From Marnyiella aurantia (GTDB lineage Bacteria > Bacteroidota > Bacteroidia > Flavobacteriales > Weeksellaceae), in NCBI RefSeq assembly GCF_014041915.1, contig NZ_CP059472.1, forward strand, positions 2,418,001 through 2,482,000: a stretch of DNA of 64,000 nucleotides. Direction: 5' to 3'. Below are positions 1 through 8,376 of this stretch, piece by piece (position 1 is the stretch's first letter; the number at the start of each line of letters is the position of its first letter). The notes beneath the pieces were generated by a model, which saw only the letters and a list, made by a program, of their open reading frames with translations, had not been told where the DNA came from and did not search any database. Both the position numbers and the translations under genes were made by a program.

Positions 1-2
1 CA

Positions 3-10
3 TATTTTTG
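3..10 (+). promoter_or_regulatory. -7 promoter element of the MarC gene
   Basis: TATTTTTG fits the Bacteroidota -7 consensus TAnnTTTG and lies 23 nt before the ATG at 34. The -33 region lies outside the window. Confidence 0.5.
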
Positions 11-33
11 CGAAATTATTAAAAGCACTTATA

Positions 34-630
34 ATGTTTGAGCATTTTTCCTGGAAAGAGATTCTAACCTGTTCGATGGTTCTTTTTGCCGTAATTGATA
101 TCATCGGATCGATTCCAATCATTGTAAGCCTGAAGAAGAAATTTGGCCGGATAGAGGCTGAAAAGGCAGCTATTGTCGCGGGTTTACTGATGATTGTGTT
201 TCTGTTTGTAGGAAACAAGATCCTTAATTTCATTGGGGTTGATGTAAACTCGTTTGCAATCGCAGGTGCTTTTGTTATTTTCATTATCGCCCTGGAAATG
301 ATTTTAGGTGTGCAGATACAGCGAAATACTGAGGCCACCTCTGCTTCTATTGTGCCTATAGCCTTTCCGCTTATTGCAGGAGCGGGTACACTGACTACCA
401 CACTGTCGCTGAAAGCCGAATATCATGATATAAATATTATTTTCGGCATTGTACTCAACACAATATTTGTCTATGTTGTTTTGAAATCTGCAAACTGGAT
501 AGAGCGAAAGTTAGGAACCGGAACGCTTAAGGTTGTCGAAAAAGTTTTCGGAATTATCCTGCTGGCGATCTCCATTAAATTATTTACCGCTAACTTTGCA
601 CAGCTATTTCAAACCTACGTTCATTTTTAA
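34..630 (+). CDS. MarC family integral membrane protein
   Basis: The 198-residue protein is almost entirely hydrophobic, with about six membrane segments. It has MarC-family features: an early helix with 'AVIDIIGSIPI' (residues 19-29), and 'FPLIAGAGTLTT' near residues 110-121, where small residues and a proline break the helix. Length matches the family (about 200 residues). MarC proteins sit in the inner membrane and have no settled substrate; the old link to multiple antibiotic resistance was not upheld. A small membrane protein gene follows after 9 nt and is probably co-transcribed. Confidence 0.85.
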   Translation: MFEHFSWKEILTCSMVLFAVIDIIGSIPIIVSLKKKFGRIEAEKAAIVAGLLMIVFLFVGNKILNFIGVDVNSFAIAGAFVIFIIALEMILGVQIQRNTEATSASIVPIAFPLIAGAGTLTTTLSLKAEYHDINIIFGIVLNTIFVYVVLKSANWIERKLGTGTLKVVEKVFGIILLAISIKLFTANFAQLFQTYVHF

Positions 631-639
631 TAAATAATC

Positions 640-834
640 ATGCAGCTATATTATAAGATATTCCTGATTCTGTTCGCTATTTTTATCGCCTTTAACCTCT
701 ATGCGGTTGACTGGAGAATAGGTCTGATGAATGAAGAGAATCTTAAATATGTATTCTCGCTTTCTGCCGGTATCGTAGGACTTCTGCTGGTATTTGTGCT
801 GCATACCTGGAGCAAGCTTAAATCACGTCCGTAG
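640..834 (+). CDS. small two-helix membrane protein, unknown function
   Basis: This 64-residue ORF follows the MarC gene by 9 nt. It has two hydrophobic segments, about residues 5-22 and 40-56, separated by a short charged stretch, and a basic C-terminus (KLKSRP). No family is recognised. Its last 17 bases overlap the 3' end of the convergent menF gene, so the two transcripts are complementary at their ends. Codon use and reading-frame quality are like those of its neighbour, so it is probably real. Role unknown. Confidence 0.6.
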   Translation: MQLYYKIFLILFAIFIAFNLYAVDWRIGLMNEENLKYVFSLSAGIVGLLLVFVLHTWSKLKSRP

Positions 835-1813
835 TTATAAGATTTTTTAGGATGGCGGCGGCTTTCAGTTCGGTTTCCTGCCATTCTTTTTCCGCATTGC
901 TTTTCGCGTTAATTCCGCCACCTACATACAGGTGGGCGCCACTTTCCGTGAAACTGGCGCAGCGCAGGTTTACAAAATACTGTATCTCCTCATCAGTTTC
1001 AATCCGTATATAGCCTGCATATAAGGACCTCGGATGTTTTTCGAATGTTGCGATGGCTTTTTGGCAAAACTCTTTTGGGATGCCGCACACTGCAGGTGTT
1101 GGATGAAGGTCCGCGATGATCTGATCCAGGTCATTTTTCTTTATAATTGCCTTATAATCGGTCCTTAGGTGCTTTATGTTTCCGGAATGATGATCATAAG
1201 TCTCCGAAATATGGATAGTGTTACTGTATTTTTTCAGGATATCGGCGATGTAAAGCGAAACCGGCTTTTGTTCCTCGATTTCCTTTTCGGTCCATTCATC
1301 ATTCAGCGGCAGTGTTCCGGCCAGACTCATAGTCTCAAATGCTGACGTATTTTTGTTAAAGCGCCCCAGTAGTTCGGAGAAAGCGCCCATCCAACTCTTG
1401 CCCCCATCCTTAAAGATATAGGCGAATGCATTGGGATAACTTGAGCAGAGCTTCAGAAAACTTTTAGTGAAATCAATTTCCCCACTTCCCGAAAGGCTGC
1501 GGTAAGGCATATATTTTTGCCTGGAAAGCACCAGTTTTGGGATATTATTCTCCTTTACGAAGGTAATGACCTGCTCAATCTTTCCCTGATATTCCTCTTT
1601 GCTTTCTTCCCGAAACTGAAGATATCCATTGGATTTTTCATCAGCCATTGTTAATTCCATCCTTAGAAAGTCATCTTCCGAGATTTCAGTGAGCATGCCG
1701 CTGAACGTTACGGTTTCCTTTTCATCAAAAGAAACAAAACGTACAGGAATCTCTTTTGCCGGGCCCTGTACGGAGAAAATTTCAGGTTTAAAAGGGAATT
1801 TGAAAAAGATCAT
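818..1813 (-). CDS. menF: isochorismate synthase (MenF-like chorismate-binding enzyme)
   Basis: The enzyme converts chorismate to isochorismate, the first committed step of menaquinone synthesis. Chorismate-binding-fold motifs are present: 'LVLSRQ' (94-99), 'MSLAGT' (162-167) and 'HPTPAVCGIP' (237-246), then 'LYAGYI' before the last strand. At 331 residues it is shorter than proteobacterial MenF because the N-terminal region is reduced. Its ATG shares one base with the stop codon of the upstream thioesterase gene (TAATG), so translation is probably coupled. A hotdog thioesterase next door favours menaquinone over siderophore synthesis. Other genes of the pathway are not in the window. Confidence 0.85.
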   Translation of the reverse strand: MIFFKFPFKPEIFSVQGPAKEIPVRFVSFDEKETVTFSGMLTEISEDDFLRMELTMADEKSNGYLQFREESKEEYQGKIEQVITFVKENNIPKLVLSRQKYMPYRSLSGSGEIDFTKSFLKLCSSYPNAFAYIFKDGGKSWMGAFSELLGRFNKNTSAFETMSLAGTLPLNDEWTEKEIEEQKPVSLYIADILKKYSNTIHISETYDHHSGNIKHLRTDYKAIIKKNDLDQIIADLHPTPAVCGIPKEFCQKAIATFEKHPRSLYAGYIRIETDEEIQYFVNLRCASFTESGAHLYVGGGINAKSNAEKEWQETELKAAAILKNLITTDVI

Positions 1814-2247
1814 TACGAAAGCTTGCTGTGCGGAATGATATTATTGGTCATGGTTGTGTGATTAATCAGATGGCCTTTCGCATCACGGATTTCAATCTGG
1901 GAAACATGCACCGTATTTCCTTTCCTTATAAAAGTTGCTTTGCCCGTTACTGTGCCTGTACGGATAGCCCGTAAATGGTTGGAGTTGATGTTTGTACCCA
2001 CCGGAGCCACCTTCTCCATATCTACATGCAGTACAGACAGACAGGATCCAAGTGTCTCTGCCAACGCTACGCTGGCGCCACCGTGAAGGATGCCGTAAGG
2101 CTGATGAACACGTGGCTCAACAGGCATTTCAGCGGTTAGTGATTCATCATCAACATCAGTAAATTTTATATTCAGGGTTTTCCCAAGGTTGTCCTGGCTC
2201 CAGTTGTTCAGCCTGTCCAGGATTTCTTTTCTTTTGCTCTCTTCCAT
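1813..2247 (-). CDS. menI: hotdog-fold thioesterase, probable DHNA-CoA thioesterase (MenI-like)
   Basis: This 144-residue PaaI/4HBT-family protein carries the signature 'GILHGGASVALAETLGS' (residues 52-68), where the His-Gly-Gly and Glu64 form the usual catalytic site. Members hydrolyse acyl-CoA thioesters in the cytoplasm. Overlap with menF by a single base, and the fit to the YdiI/MenI type, suggest that it releases 1,4-dihydroxy-2-naphthoate from its CoA ester. The family assignment is solid; the exact substrate is inferred from the neighbour. The acyltransferase gene upstream ends 28 nt before it, so all three genes probably form one minus-strand operon. Confidence 0.8.
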   Translation of the reverse strand: MEESKRKEILDRLNNWSQDNLGKTLNIKFTDVDDESLTAEMPVEPRVHQPYGILHGGASVALAETLGSCLSVLHVDMEKVAPVGTNINSNHLRAIRTGTVTGKATFIRKGNTVHVSQIEIRDAKGHLINHTTMTNNIIPHSKLS

Positions 2248-2275
2248 AATGAATTTGAAGTGTTTTCACACAAAA

Positions 2276-2848
2276 TCAGACGATGTCCGGGTTCCAGTTT
2301 TCAGCAATTTTTGGAGTAATATCATGCTCTCTGTAATAGTTTGAAATATGTTGCAGGACTTCCTCATAGCTCATTTTTGAGAGTTGTTCATAAGGTATGG
2401 TGTGGCCCAGATAAACCGTGTTGCGTTTAAAATCACCTGCTCCTAAAACAATTGGCAATTTTGCTTCAAGCGCCATAAAATAAAATCCTTTGCGCCATTT
2501 AGGTACCCAGCTTCTTGTGCCTTCAGGAGTGATTACAAGACTGAAATTTTCCTTCTCAAACAGTCTGGCTACAAACTTTACCAAATCGTTTTTCTGGCTA
2601 CGGTCTATACCAATACCCCCCAGGGCTTTTACAATGCCGCCATACCAGCTTTTGGTATGCGAATCCTTAATTATAATTTTTAATGGTTTACCCAGCGCCC
2701 AGTAAGCGAAGTTACCCAGGATGTATTCCATATTGTGGGTGTGTGGGGCGATTACCAGGATACAGCGTTCCAAAACTTTGGAGTCACCGTGCAAAACCAC
2801 TTTCCAACCCAGCATCTTCAGTGCCAGCGCACCAATAATTTTCTTCAT
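2276..2848 (-). CDS. PlsC-like lysophospholipid acyltransferase family protein
   Basis: This 190-residue protein has the acyltransferase block I as His36-x4-Glu41 ('PHTHNMEY'), with Glu in place of the usual Asp, and block III as 'ITPEGTRSW' (about 106-114). An N-terminal hydrophobic stretch fits inner-membrane association. The family transfers acyl chains to glycerophosphate or related acceptors; it could acylate another lipid, since this short form differs from housekeeping PlsC. It is the first gene of the menI-menF operon. Its leader has an unusual hairpin at the predicted transcription start (see promoter and hairpin entries). Confidence 0.75.
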   Translation of the reverse strand: MKKIIGALALKMLGWKVVLHGDSKVLERCILVIAPHTHNMEYILGNFAYWALGKPLKIIIKDSHTKSWYGGIVKALGGIGIDRSQKNDLVKFVARLFEKENFSLVITPEGTRSWVPKWRKGFYFMALEAKLPIVLGAGDFKRNTVYLGHTIPYEQLSKMSYEEVLQHISNYYREHDITPKIAENWNPDIV

Positions 2849-2865
2849 GAAGTGTATTGTTTAAA

Positions 2866-2898
2866 AACAAAAAAGTATAACCAGCAAGGCTATACTTT
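2866..2898 (-). terminator. hairpin followed by U tract in the acyltransferase leader
   Basis: Perfect 8-bp arms (2872-2879 and 2891-2898) enclose an 11-nt loop and are followed on the minus strand by TTTTTGTTTTT. It looks like an intrinsic terminator, but it lies downstream of the likely promoter and upstream of the ATG at 2848. It could be an attenuator, a 5'-end stabiliser, or a backstop for read-through from the PspC gene. Confidence 0.55.
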
Positions 2899-2899
2899 A

Positions 2900-2933
2900 C
2901 AAATATATTGAAATATTAACTCTCCTAAAACAA
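2900..2933 (-). promoter_or_regulatory. promoter of the acyltransferase-menI-menF operon
   Basis: On the minus strand TATATTTG (2907 to 2900) matches TAnnTTTG, with a TTTG element ending at 2931 about 23 nt upstream. Predicted transcription begins near 2895, inside the first arm of the leader hairpin. Confidence 0.5.
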
Positions 2934-3092
2934 ACTGCTTACTAAATAAACAATCTTAAATACGATTTCTAAAACGAGCTGTACCATAGGTCAAATTTTT
3001 TGTGGTTTTGGTGAAACGAATTTACAATTTTATTTTAAATAACTAAAAAACAGATGATGTTAAAATTTTAATTAATAATCTGAATGATAAGG

Positions 3093-3139
3093 AACGGGCA
3101 GATAAAACTGAACAGGGAGCCCTTAAAACTCTGCCCGTT
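3093..3139 (-). terminator. stem-loop after the PspC gene
   Basis: Ten-base perfect arms (3093-3102 and 3130-3139, core AACGGGCAGA) flank a 27-nt loop that itself contains the self-complementary GGGAGCCC/AGGGCTCCCT. It lies 14 bases past the PspC gene stop. No strong U tract follows, so termination is plausible but not certain. Confidence 0.5.
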
Positions 3140-3152
3140 GCCAAATCACATT

Positions 3153-4820
3153 CTATTTGGTCTTGATGGAAACCTCCTTCTTTTCTCCGTTTATAGAGAT
3201 ATTAATGTCCTTTACGCTGTCGCTGTCAATTTTCATCCTTTTTATCATCAGTTCTGCTTCCTCCTTTGAAACTTTTTTACCGTTTACTATAATGGAATCT
3301 GCATTGTCCGAAGATACAACGATACTGTTCTGCCCAGAGGTTACTGTTGTGCCATACTGGTCATCATCATTATCCAGATCGTCGCTGAGCGAGAAGCCAC
3401 GCTCGTCATTCATAGCAATTACAGTCATGTTTTGTGGAACTACAAGCTCATAATCTACACGGTAATCGCGGAACCGGTATTCATACGGATAAGCGTAGTA
3501 ATTTGGAAGCAGAATTTTATTGCCTACAATCTCAACAGGAATATTCATTTTAAGGGGCAGATTGTAACCATCTGCTCTTTTCTTCACTTCCAGATAGGGT
3601 GCAGCTACATTTTCCCTGCGTACATGAATATCAGGATAGTCCTGCTTGTAGATGGTTTTCCCGTCCGAATAGACATCATCCCAGTAGGATTTGAAATTTT
3701 GCGGAATAATCACTTTCTTCACATCCACTAGTATTGAATCAGAAGTAGAATTTATGGCTACATTCTCGGTTTCGTCATTATTTCCGCTATACTGTGTGTT
3801 GAATTTTATTGCGCTCACGCCGGTAAATGCCGCCAGTGCAATCCAAATCAGGACCAGACCCCCAATTACGTAACCCGTATTGTTCAGTTTTGTTCTTGGT
3901 GAAAAAAGCTTGATTGCCAGATAGCAGAAGATAAGTGCCGGGATGAAAACCGTCAGGAATGCGAGCGCCAGAGCCAGAAATCCAAGATTGCTGTCCTGCA
4001 GATAAAATCCTAAATTGTCAAAGAAATTGATATTGCTGGTACCTGCAAGTCCAAAGACACTTATTGATGCCAGGAGCATGGAAAGTCCGATCAGACCAAA
4101 GATTCCTCCAAGTATATAGCGGATTACGTTCCAGATACCGTTTCCGGCATTATTTATATAAGGCTTATTCTCGGTGTAAATTTCGCCAACACGCTGCGTG
4201 GATTCATTTGCAAACTGTACCAGTTTATTGGATTCATTTTTAAGGTTGTCAAAATTCATCGGTTTACCTTTCATCTTCAGGAAATCTGCGGCGGTCTGAG
4301 CTTTTGGCAGAACGATCCAGAAAATAATATAAACCAAAACGATTAATGTGGTTGAAATTGCTGCTGTAAATATACCAAGGATGGCGATTCCGAGCCAAAT
4401 TGCCCGCATCGCAGTCATGTCCAGACCGGTATAGTGAGCCAAACCTGCGCATACGCCGGCAATTTTTTGTCTTTCAGGATCCCGGAAAAGCTGTTTGGCA
4501 CCTGGATTTCCAAAAGATTTGCGGTTGGTTTTCTGGTTAGAGTCAGAATAGTACGCTTCTTCCTGCTCTTCAATAACTTCAGGCTTGCCAATTTGGAAAA
4601 TAACCCTTTCCACATCAGCATCGTTAATAACTTCTCTTCTACCCAGAGTCTCGTTAAAGATTTCCACCATCCGGATTTCAATATCGTGCATCACTTCGTC
4701 AGCTTCTGTAGGCTCCAGAGAACTTCTTAGGGCTGCCAGGTAATCGCTGAGCTTTATATAGGCGTGTTCCTCAATCGTAAATGAGAAACCGGCGAGTCCA
4801 ATTGAGAGTGTCTTGTTCAT
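3153..4820 (-). CDS. PspC domain envelope-stress membrane protein
   Basis: The 555-residue protein starts with a cytosolic helical domain (about 1-90, like those beside PadR regulators), then a PspC domain (about 110-175) with 'IAGVCAGLAHYTGLD' and a hydrophobic helix. Four more membrane segments follow (about 228-330), and the acidic C-terminal part (about 350-555) is probably extracytoplasmic. PspC proteins sense membrane stress; in Bacteroidota they are commonly paired with a PadR repressor, as here. The regulator gene ends 4 nt upstream. Function is inferred from family and pairing; the C-terminal domain is not characterised. Confidence 0.8.
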   Translation of the reverse strand: MNKTLSIGLAGFSFTIEEHAYIKLSDYLAALRSSLEPTEADEVMHDIEIRMVEIFNETLGRREVINDADVERVIFQIGKPEVIEEQEEAYYSDSNQKTNRKSFGNPGAKQLFRDPERQKIAGVCAGLAHYTGLDMTAMRAIWLGIAILGIFTAAISTTLIVLVYIIFWIVLPKAQTAADFLKMKGKPMNFDNLKNESNKLVQFANESTQRVGEIYTENKPYINNAGNGIWNVIRYILGGIFGLIGLSMLLASISVFGLAGTSNINFFDNLGFYLQDSNLGFLALALAFLTVFIPALIFCYLAIKLFSPRTKLNNTGYVIGGLVLIWIALAAFTGVSAIKFNTQYSGNNDETENVAINSTSDSILVDVKKVIIPQNFKSYWDDVYSDGKTIYKQDYPDIHVRRENVAAPYLEVKKRADGYNLPLKMNIPVEIVGNKILLPNYYAYPYEYRFRDYRVDYELVVPQNMTVIAMNDERGFSLSDDLDNDDDQYGTTVTSGQNSIVVSSDNADSIIVNGKKVSKEEAELMIKRMKIDSDSVKDINISINGEKKEVSIKTK

Positions 4821-4824
4821 AGTT

Positions 4825-5193
4825 TTAAGAATTTGCTTGAAACGGATTTTCAGTGCCGTTTGTCGGATTGTTTTTTGTGATTTGGTTTACAGATTCATTC
4901 AGCTCGCGCCAGGTAGTCAGCAGTTCTGCCAGAAAGAGATTTCCCTTTTCAGTAATCTGGTAGTACTTCCTTGGCGGCCCTCCGGTAGATTCTTCCCAAC
5001 GGTAGGAAAGAAACTCGCCGTTTTTCAGTCGGGTAAGCAGTGGGTACAATGTTCCTTCCACCACATCCAGTCTTCCTTTTTTAAGCTCATCTATAAGATC
5101 GGAAACATACATTTCACGCTCATGGATCAGACTCAAAATGCAGAATTCCAGAATTCCTTTGCGCATCTGCGCTTTCGTGTTCTCGGTATTCAT
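4825..5193 (-). CDS. PadR family transcriptional regulator
   Basis: This 122-residue winged-helix protein has the PadR signature 'GTLYPLLTRLKNGEFL' in the recognition helix and wing region, followed by 'GGPPRKYYQITEKG'. PadR proteins are ligand-responsive repressors that usually control their own operon. It is 4 nt upstream of the PspC gene on the same strand, so it very probably regulates that gene and itself. A good promoter (TTG, 21 nt, TATCTTTG) lies about 55 nt upstream. Confidence 0.9.
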   Translation of the reverse strand: MNTENTKAQMRKGILEFCILSLIHEREMYVSDLIDELKKGRLDVVEGTLYPLLTRLKNGEFLSYRWEESTGGPPRKYYQITEKGNLFLAELLTTWRELNESVNQITKNNPTNGTENPFQANS

Positions 5194-5246
5194 CTATTTT
5201 GATGTTGATTTGGTTAATACTTCTAATCTGTTATAACTTAACTATA

Positions 5247-5278
5247 CAAAGATATGTTATTATTTAAGTAATATGCAA
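5247..5278 (-). promoter_or_regulatory. promoter of the PadR-PspC operon
   Basis: Minus-strand TATCTTTG (5254 to 5247) with TTG at 5278-5276, spacing 21 nt, fits the Bacteroidota sigma-A pattern. The surrounding AT-rich near-palindromes (for example around TTATTTAAGTAA at 5260-5271) could hold a PadR operator. Confidence 0.55.
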
Positions 5279-5402
5279 TACAAAGTAGTGAAATATTTTA
5301 GATATTATATTTAAAGTATTGATTATCAACATAAAAAATTTCATGGAAATTTTTCTGATATACAGTTTCGTACAGAATCATGCTGATTTCTATAGCCAAA
5401 AT

Positions 5403-5432
5403 TTGAATCCAAGTGGTTTTTTACTACTTTTA
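5403..5432 (+). promoter_or_regulatory. promoter of the AIM24 family gene
   Basis: TTG at 5403-5405 is followed after 19 nt by TACTTTTA (5425-5432), one base from TAnnTTTG. The start codon is at 5450. Confidence 0.4.
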
Positions 5433-5449
5433 AACTTTAAAAATAAACT

Positions 5450-6232
5450 ATGAACAACCACGAAATTGATTACAAAGTACACGGTGAAGAAATGCAGTGT
5501 GTAGAAATTGAACTGGATCCTAACGAAAGCGTGATTTCCGAGCCCGGCAGTTTTATGATGATGACCGACGGCATACAGATGGAAACCATGTTTGGCGACG
5601 GTAACGAGAAAGGCCTTATGGGTAAACTGTTTTCAGCCGGTAAACGGCTTCTCACGGGCGAAAATCTCTTTATGACGGCTTATACCAATATTTCCAGCCA
5701 AAAGAGGCAGGTGTCTTTTGCGGCACCTTATTCAGGTAAAATAATTCCGCTGGACCTGTCGCAGTTGGGAGGGCGGGTAATCTGTCAGAAAGACAGTTTT
5801 CTGTGTGCAGCCAAAGGAGTATCGGTAGGTATTGAATTCCAGAAGAAACTTGGTACAGGCCTTTTCGGTGGCGAAGGCTTTATTATGCAGAAACTGGAGG
5901 GTGACGGGATGAGTTTTGTGCACAGCGGCGGACATGTAATCGAGAAGCAGTTGCAACCTGGCGAAATTCTCAAGATTGACACTGGTTGTATTGTGGCATT
6001 TACAAAAGAGGTGGATTATGACATCCAGTTTGTGGGTGGCATAAAGAATTCAATATTTGGTGGCGAAGGACTTTTCTTTGCTCAACTGCGGGGTCCCGGA
6101 ACCGTGTGGATTCAAACTCTTCCTATTTCCAGGCTTGCTGCCCGTATACTTCAGTTCGGTACCGGTAAAAAAGGTGAAGAAGGAAGTGTCTTGGGAAAAT
6201 TAGGTAACCTTCTGGATGGCGACGGATTTTAA
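5450..6232 (+). CDS. TIGR00266/AIM24 family protein
   Basis: This 260-residue protein belongs to the AIM24 (TIGR00266) family: glycine-rich beta segments, 'EPGSFMMMTDGI' near residues 31-42, and repeated 'GGEG' turns ('FGGEGFIMQKLEGDG', 'FGGEGLFFAQLRGPG'). The fold is a trimeric beta-barrel related to tryptophan RNA-binding attenuation proteins, but the bacterial function is unknown. It is a single-gene unit, with its own promoter and a strong terminator. The family assignment is firm and the role is open. Confidence 0.85.
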   Translation: MNNHEIDYKVHGEEMQCVEIELDPNESVISEPGSFMMMTDGIQMETMFGDGNEKGLMGKLFSAGKRLLTGENLFMTAYTNISSQKRQVSFAAPYSGKIIPLDLSQLGGRVICQKDSFLCAAKGVSVGIEFQKKLGTGLFGGEGFIMQKLEGDGMSFVHSGGHVIEKQLQPGEILKIDTGCIVAFTKEVDYDIQFVGGIKNSIFGGEGLFFAQLRGPGTVWIQTLPISRLAARILQFGTGKKGEEGSVLGKLGNLLDGDGF

Positions 6233-6260
6233 TATAAAATTCACTTTACAGAATTTTAGG

Positions 6261-6283
6261 GCGGACAAATGTCCGCTTTTTTT
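6261..6283 (+). terminator. intrinsic terminator after the AIM24 gene
   Basis: GCGGAC-AAAT-GTCCGC (6261-6276) is followed by an unbroken run of T. It lies 28 nt after the stop codon. Confidence 0.85.
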
Positions 6284-6340
6284 CATTTTTAATTTCCGCT
6301 CTCAATTACTTTGGAAAGCCCGAATCAGGATGCTAAATTT

Positions 6341-6371
6341 TTGCATAAAAATTTAAAAATCAGTATTTTTG
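6341..6371 (+). promoter_or_regulatory. promoter of parE
   Basis: TTG at 6341-6343, 20-nt spacer, TATTTTTG at 6364-6371: a textbook Bacteroidota promoter, 53 nt before the chosen ATG at 6425. Confidence 0.65.
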
Positions 6372-6424
6372 TGAATTACTGAAAACATGAACAACGCTGC
6401 AATGTGGTACCCGCAGCAATTTAT

Positions 6425-8308
6425 ATGAGCGAAAACAACAATTTTCAATATACAGAAGACAATATCCGGACACTGGACTGGCAGGAGCATGTGCGCCAGA
6501 GACCCGGTATGTACATCGGCAAGCTGGGCGACGGATCCTCCGCCGATGACGGTATTTATATCCTTCTGAAGGAAATCATCGATAATTCCATTGATGAATT
6601 TGTGATGAAGTCCGGTAAGCGGATTGAAATCAAGATTGACGAAGGTAAAGCAGTGATCCGCGATTTCGGTCGGGGTATTCCCCTGGGGAAAGTAGTGGAT
6701 GCGGTTTCAAAAATGAATACCGGCGGTAAATACGACAGTAAGGCCTTCAAGAAGTCGGTTGGATTGAATGGAGTAGGTTCCAAAGCTGTTAATGCACTTT
6801 CAGATTTTTTTAAAGTTAAATCTGTACGTGAGGGCAGGATGAAGGTAGCCGAATTTTCCAAAGGGGTGGTCACTCACGACCATGATGAGGCTGAGACTTC
6901 GGACCGTAACGGTACTGAAATCACCTTTATTCCGGATCATGAGATCTTCCCGCATTTTAAATTCAGGAAAGAATATATCGAAAGGATGCTACGCAACTAT
7001 GTGTACCTGAATCCCGGGCTTAAAATTATCTTCAACGGAGAGACCTTCTTCTCCGAAAACGGATTGAAAGATCTTCTTCAGGAAGAGCTGGAAGGCGACA
7101 TTCTTTACCCAATCATCCACATAAAGGGCGAGGATATTGAAATTGCTGTCACCCACTCGGATAAATCACAGTCGGAGACGTATTTTTCATTCGTTAACGG
7201 ACAAAATACAACACAGGGTGGTACTCATCTGAACGCCTTCAAAGAAGCATATGTGAAAACGATTCGTGAATATCTGAATAAGACCTATGAGGCATCCGAT
7301 ATCCGTAAATCCATTATAGCAGCTGTTTCTATAAAGGTTATTGAACCTGTTTTTGAGTCCCAAACCAAGACCAAACTGGGATCCAACGATATGGAGCCGG
7401 GTAAGGAAAGCATCCGGACTTTTATGAGTAATTTCCTGAAGAAGGAACTGGATAATTACCTGCATAAAAATCCTGAGACAGCTGAAGCGGTACACAAAAA
7501 GATATTGGTTTCAGAACGTGAAAGAAAAGAACTTTCAGGTATCCAGAAACTGGCCAGGGAAAGGGCCAAGAAAGTTTCACTGCACAATAAGAAACTTCGC
7601 GACTGCCGTCAGCATTACAATGACCAGAAAGCCGAGAGGAAATCTGAGTCGCAGATTTTTATCACTGAGGGAGATTCAGCATCCGGTTCCATTACCAAAT
7701 CCAGAGATGTAGATACGCAGGCGGTATTCTCGCTGCGTGGAAAACCTCTTAATTCCTATGGCCTGACTAAGAGAGTGGTGTATGAGAATGAAGAGTTCAA
7801 CCTTCTGCAGGCCGCTTTAAATATTGAGGATTCGCTGGAGGACCTCCGCTACAACCAGGTGATTATAGCCACCGATGCTGATGTGGACGGTATGCACATC
7901 CGATTGCTGATGATTACCTTCTTCCTGCAGTTCTTCCCGGACCTTATCCGGAACGGTCATTTGTATATCCTTTCTACACCTTTGTTCAGAGTCCGCAACA
8001 AAAAAGAAACACGGTACTGTTATTCTGATGCTGAGCGGATTAAAGCCTTGAATGAATTGGGAAAAAATCCTGAAATCACAAGGTTCAAAGGGCTTGGTGA
8101 AATCTCTCCGGACGAGTTCAAGCACTTTATCGGTAAGGATATCCGTTTAGAACCTGTCGTCATCGGGAAAGATCAGACCATTGAACAATTGCTGGAGTTC
8201 TATATGGGCAAGAATACACCGGACCGCCAGGTATTTATCCTGGAAAATCTTGTGGTAGAGGATCCGGAAATCGACAAAAAGGAGAAGCTTGAAGAAGTAG
8301 TAGCCTGA
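6425..8308 (+). CDS. parE: DNA topoisomerase IV subunit B
   Basis: The 627-residue ATPase subunit works with ParC to decatenate daughter chromosomes. GHKL motifs are visible: '[10 protein letters not shown]' (N-box), '[11 protein letters not shown]' and '[14 protein letters not shown]'. The TOPRIM domain follows with '[10 protein letters not shown]' and '[11 protein letters not shown]'. The ATG at 6425 is chosen because the conserved flavobacterial start (MSEN... then 'DNIRTLDW') begins there; an in-frame ATG at 6404 would add seven unconserved residues. The parC gene follows after 68 nt. That pairing, and the ParC sequence, distinguish it from GyrB. Confidence 0.95.
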   Translation: MSENNNFQYTEDNIRTLDWQEHVRQRPGMYIGKLGDGSSADDGIYILLKEIIDNSIDEFVMKSGKRIEIKIDEGKAVIRDFGRGIPLGKVVDAVSKMNTGGKYDSKAFKKSVGLNGVGSKAVNALSDFFKVKSVREGRMKVAEFSKGVVTHDHDEAETSDRNGTEITFIPDHEIFPHFKFRKEYIERMLRNYVYLNPGLKIIFNGETFFSENGLKDLLQEELEGDILYPIIHIKGEDIEIAVTHSDKSQSETYFSFVNGQNTTQGGTHLNAFKEAYVKTIREYLNKTYEASDIRKSIIAAVSIKVIEPVFESQTKTKLGSNDMEPGKESIRTFMSNFLKKELDNYLHKNPETAEAVHKKILVSERERKELSGIQKLARERAKKVSLHNKKLRDCRQHYNDQKAERKSESQIFITEGDSASGSITKSRDVDTQAVFSLRGKPLNSYGLTKRVVYENEEFNLLQAALNIEDSLEDLRYNQVIIATDADVDGMHIRLLMITFFLQFFPDLIRNGHLYILSTPLFRVRNKKETRYCYSDAERIKALNELGKNPEITRFKGLGEISPDEFKHFIGKDIRLEPVVIGKDQTIEQLLEFYMGKNTPDRQVFILENLVVEDPEIDKKEKLEEVVA

Positions 8309-8376
8309 CAGCAGATTGAAAATCAGCACTGTTTAAATTAATAGAGAATTAATTTCGCGGAAACGCGGACCAATAT

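Larger units (their letters stand above)
2849..3152. other. AT-rich intergenic region between the acyltransferase and PspC genes
   Basis: About 300 bases without a gene. It holds a promoter and leader hairpin for the acyltransferase gene (2866-2933) and a stem-loop after the PspC gene (3093-3139). The middle (about 2940-3085) is very AT-rich, and I see no ORF or conserved structure in it. Confidence 0.6.
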
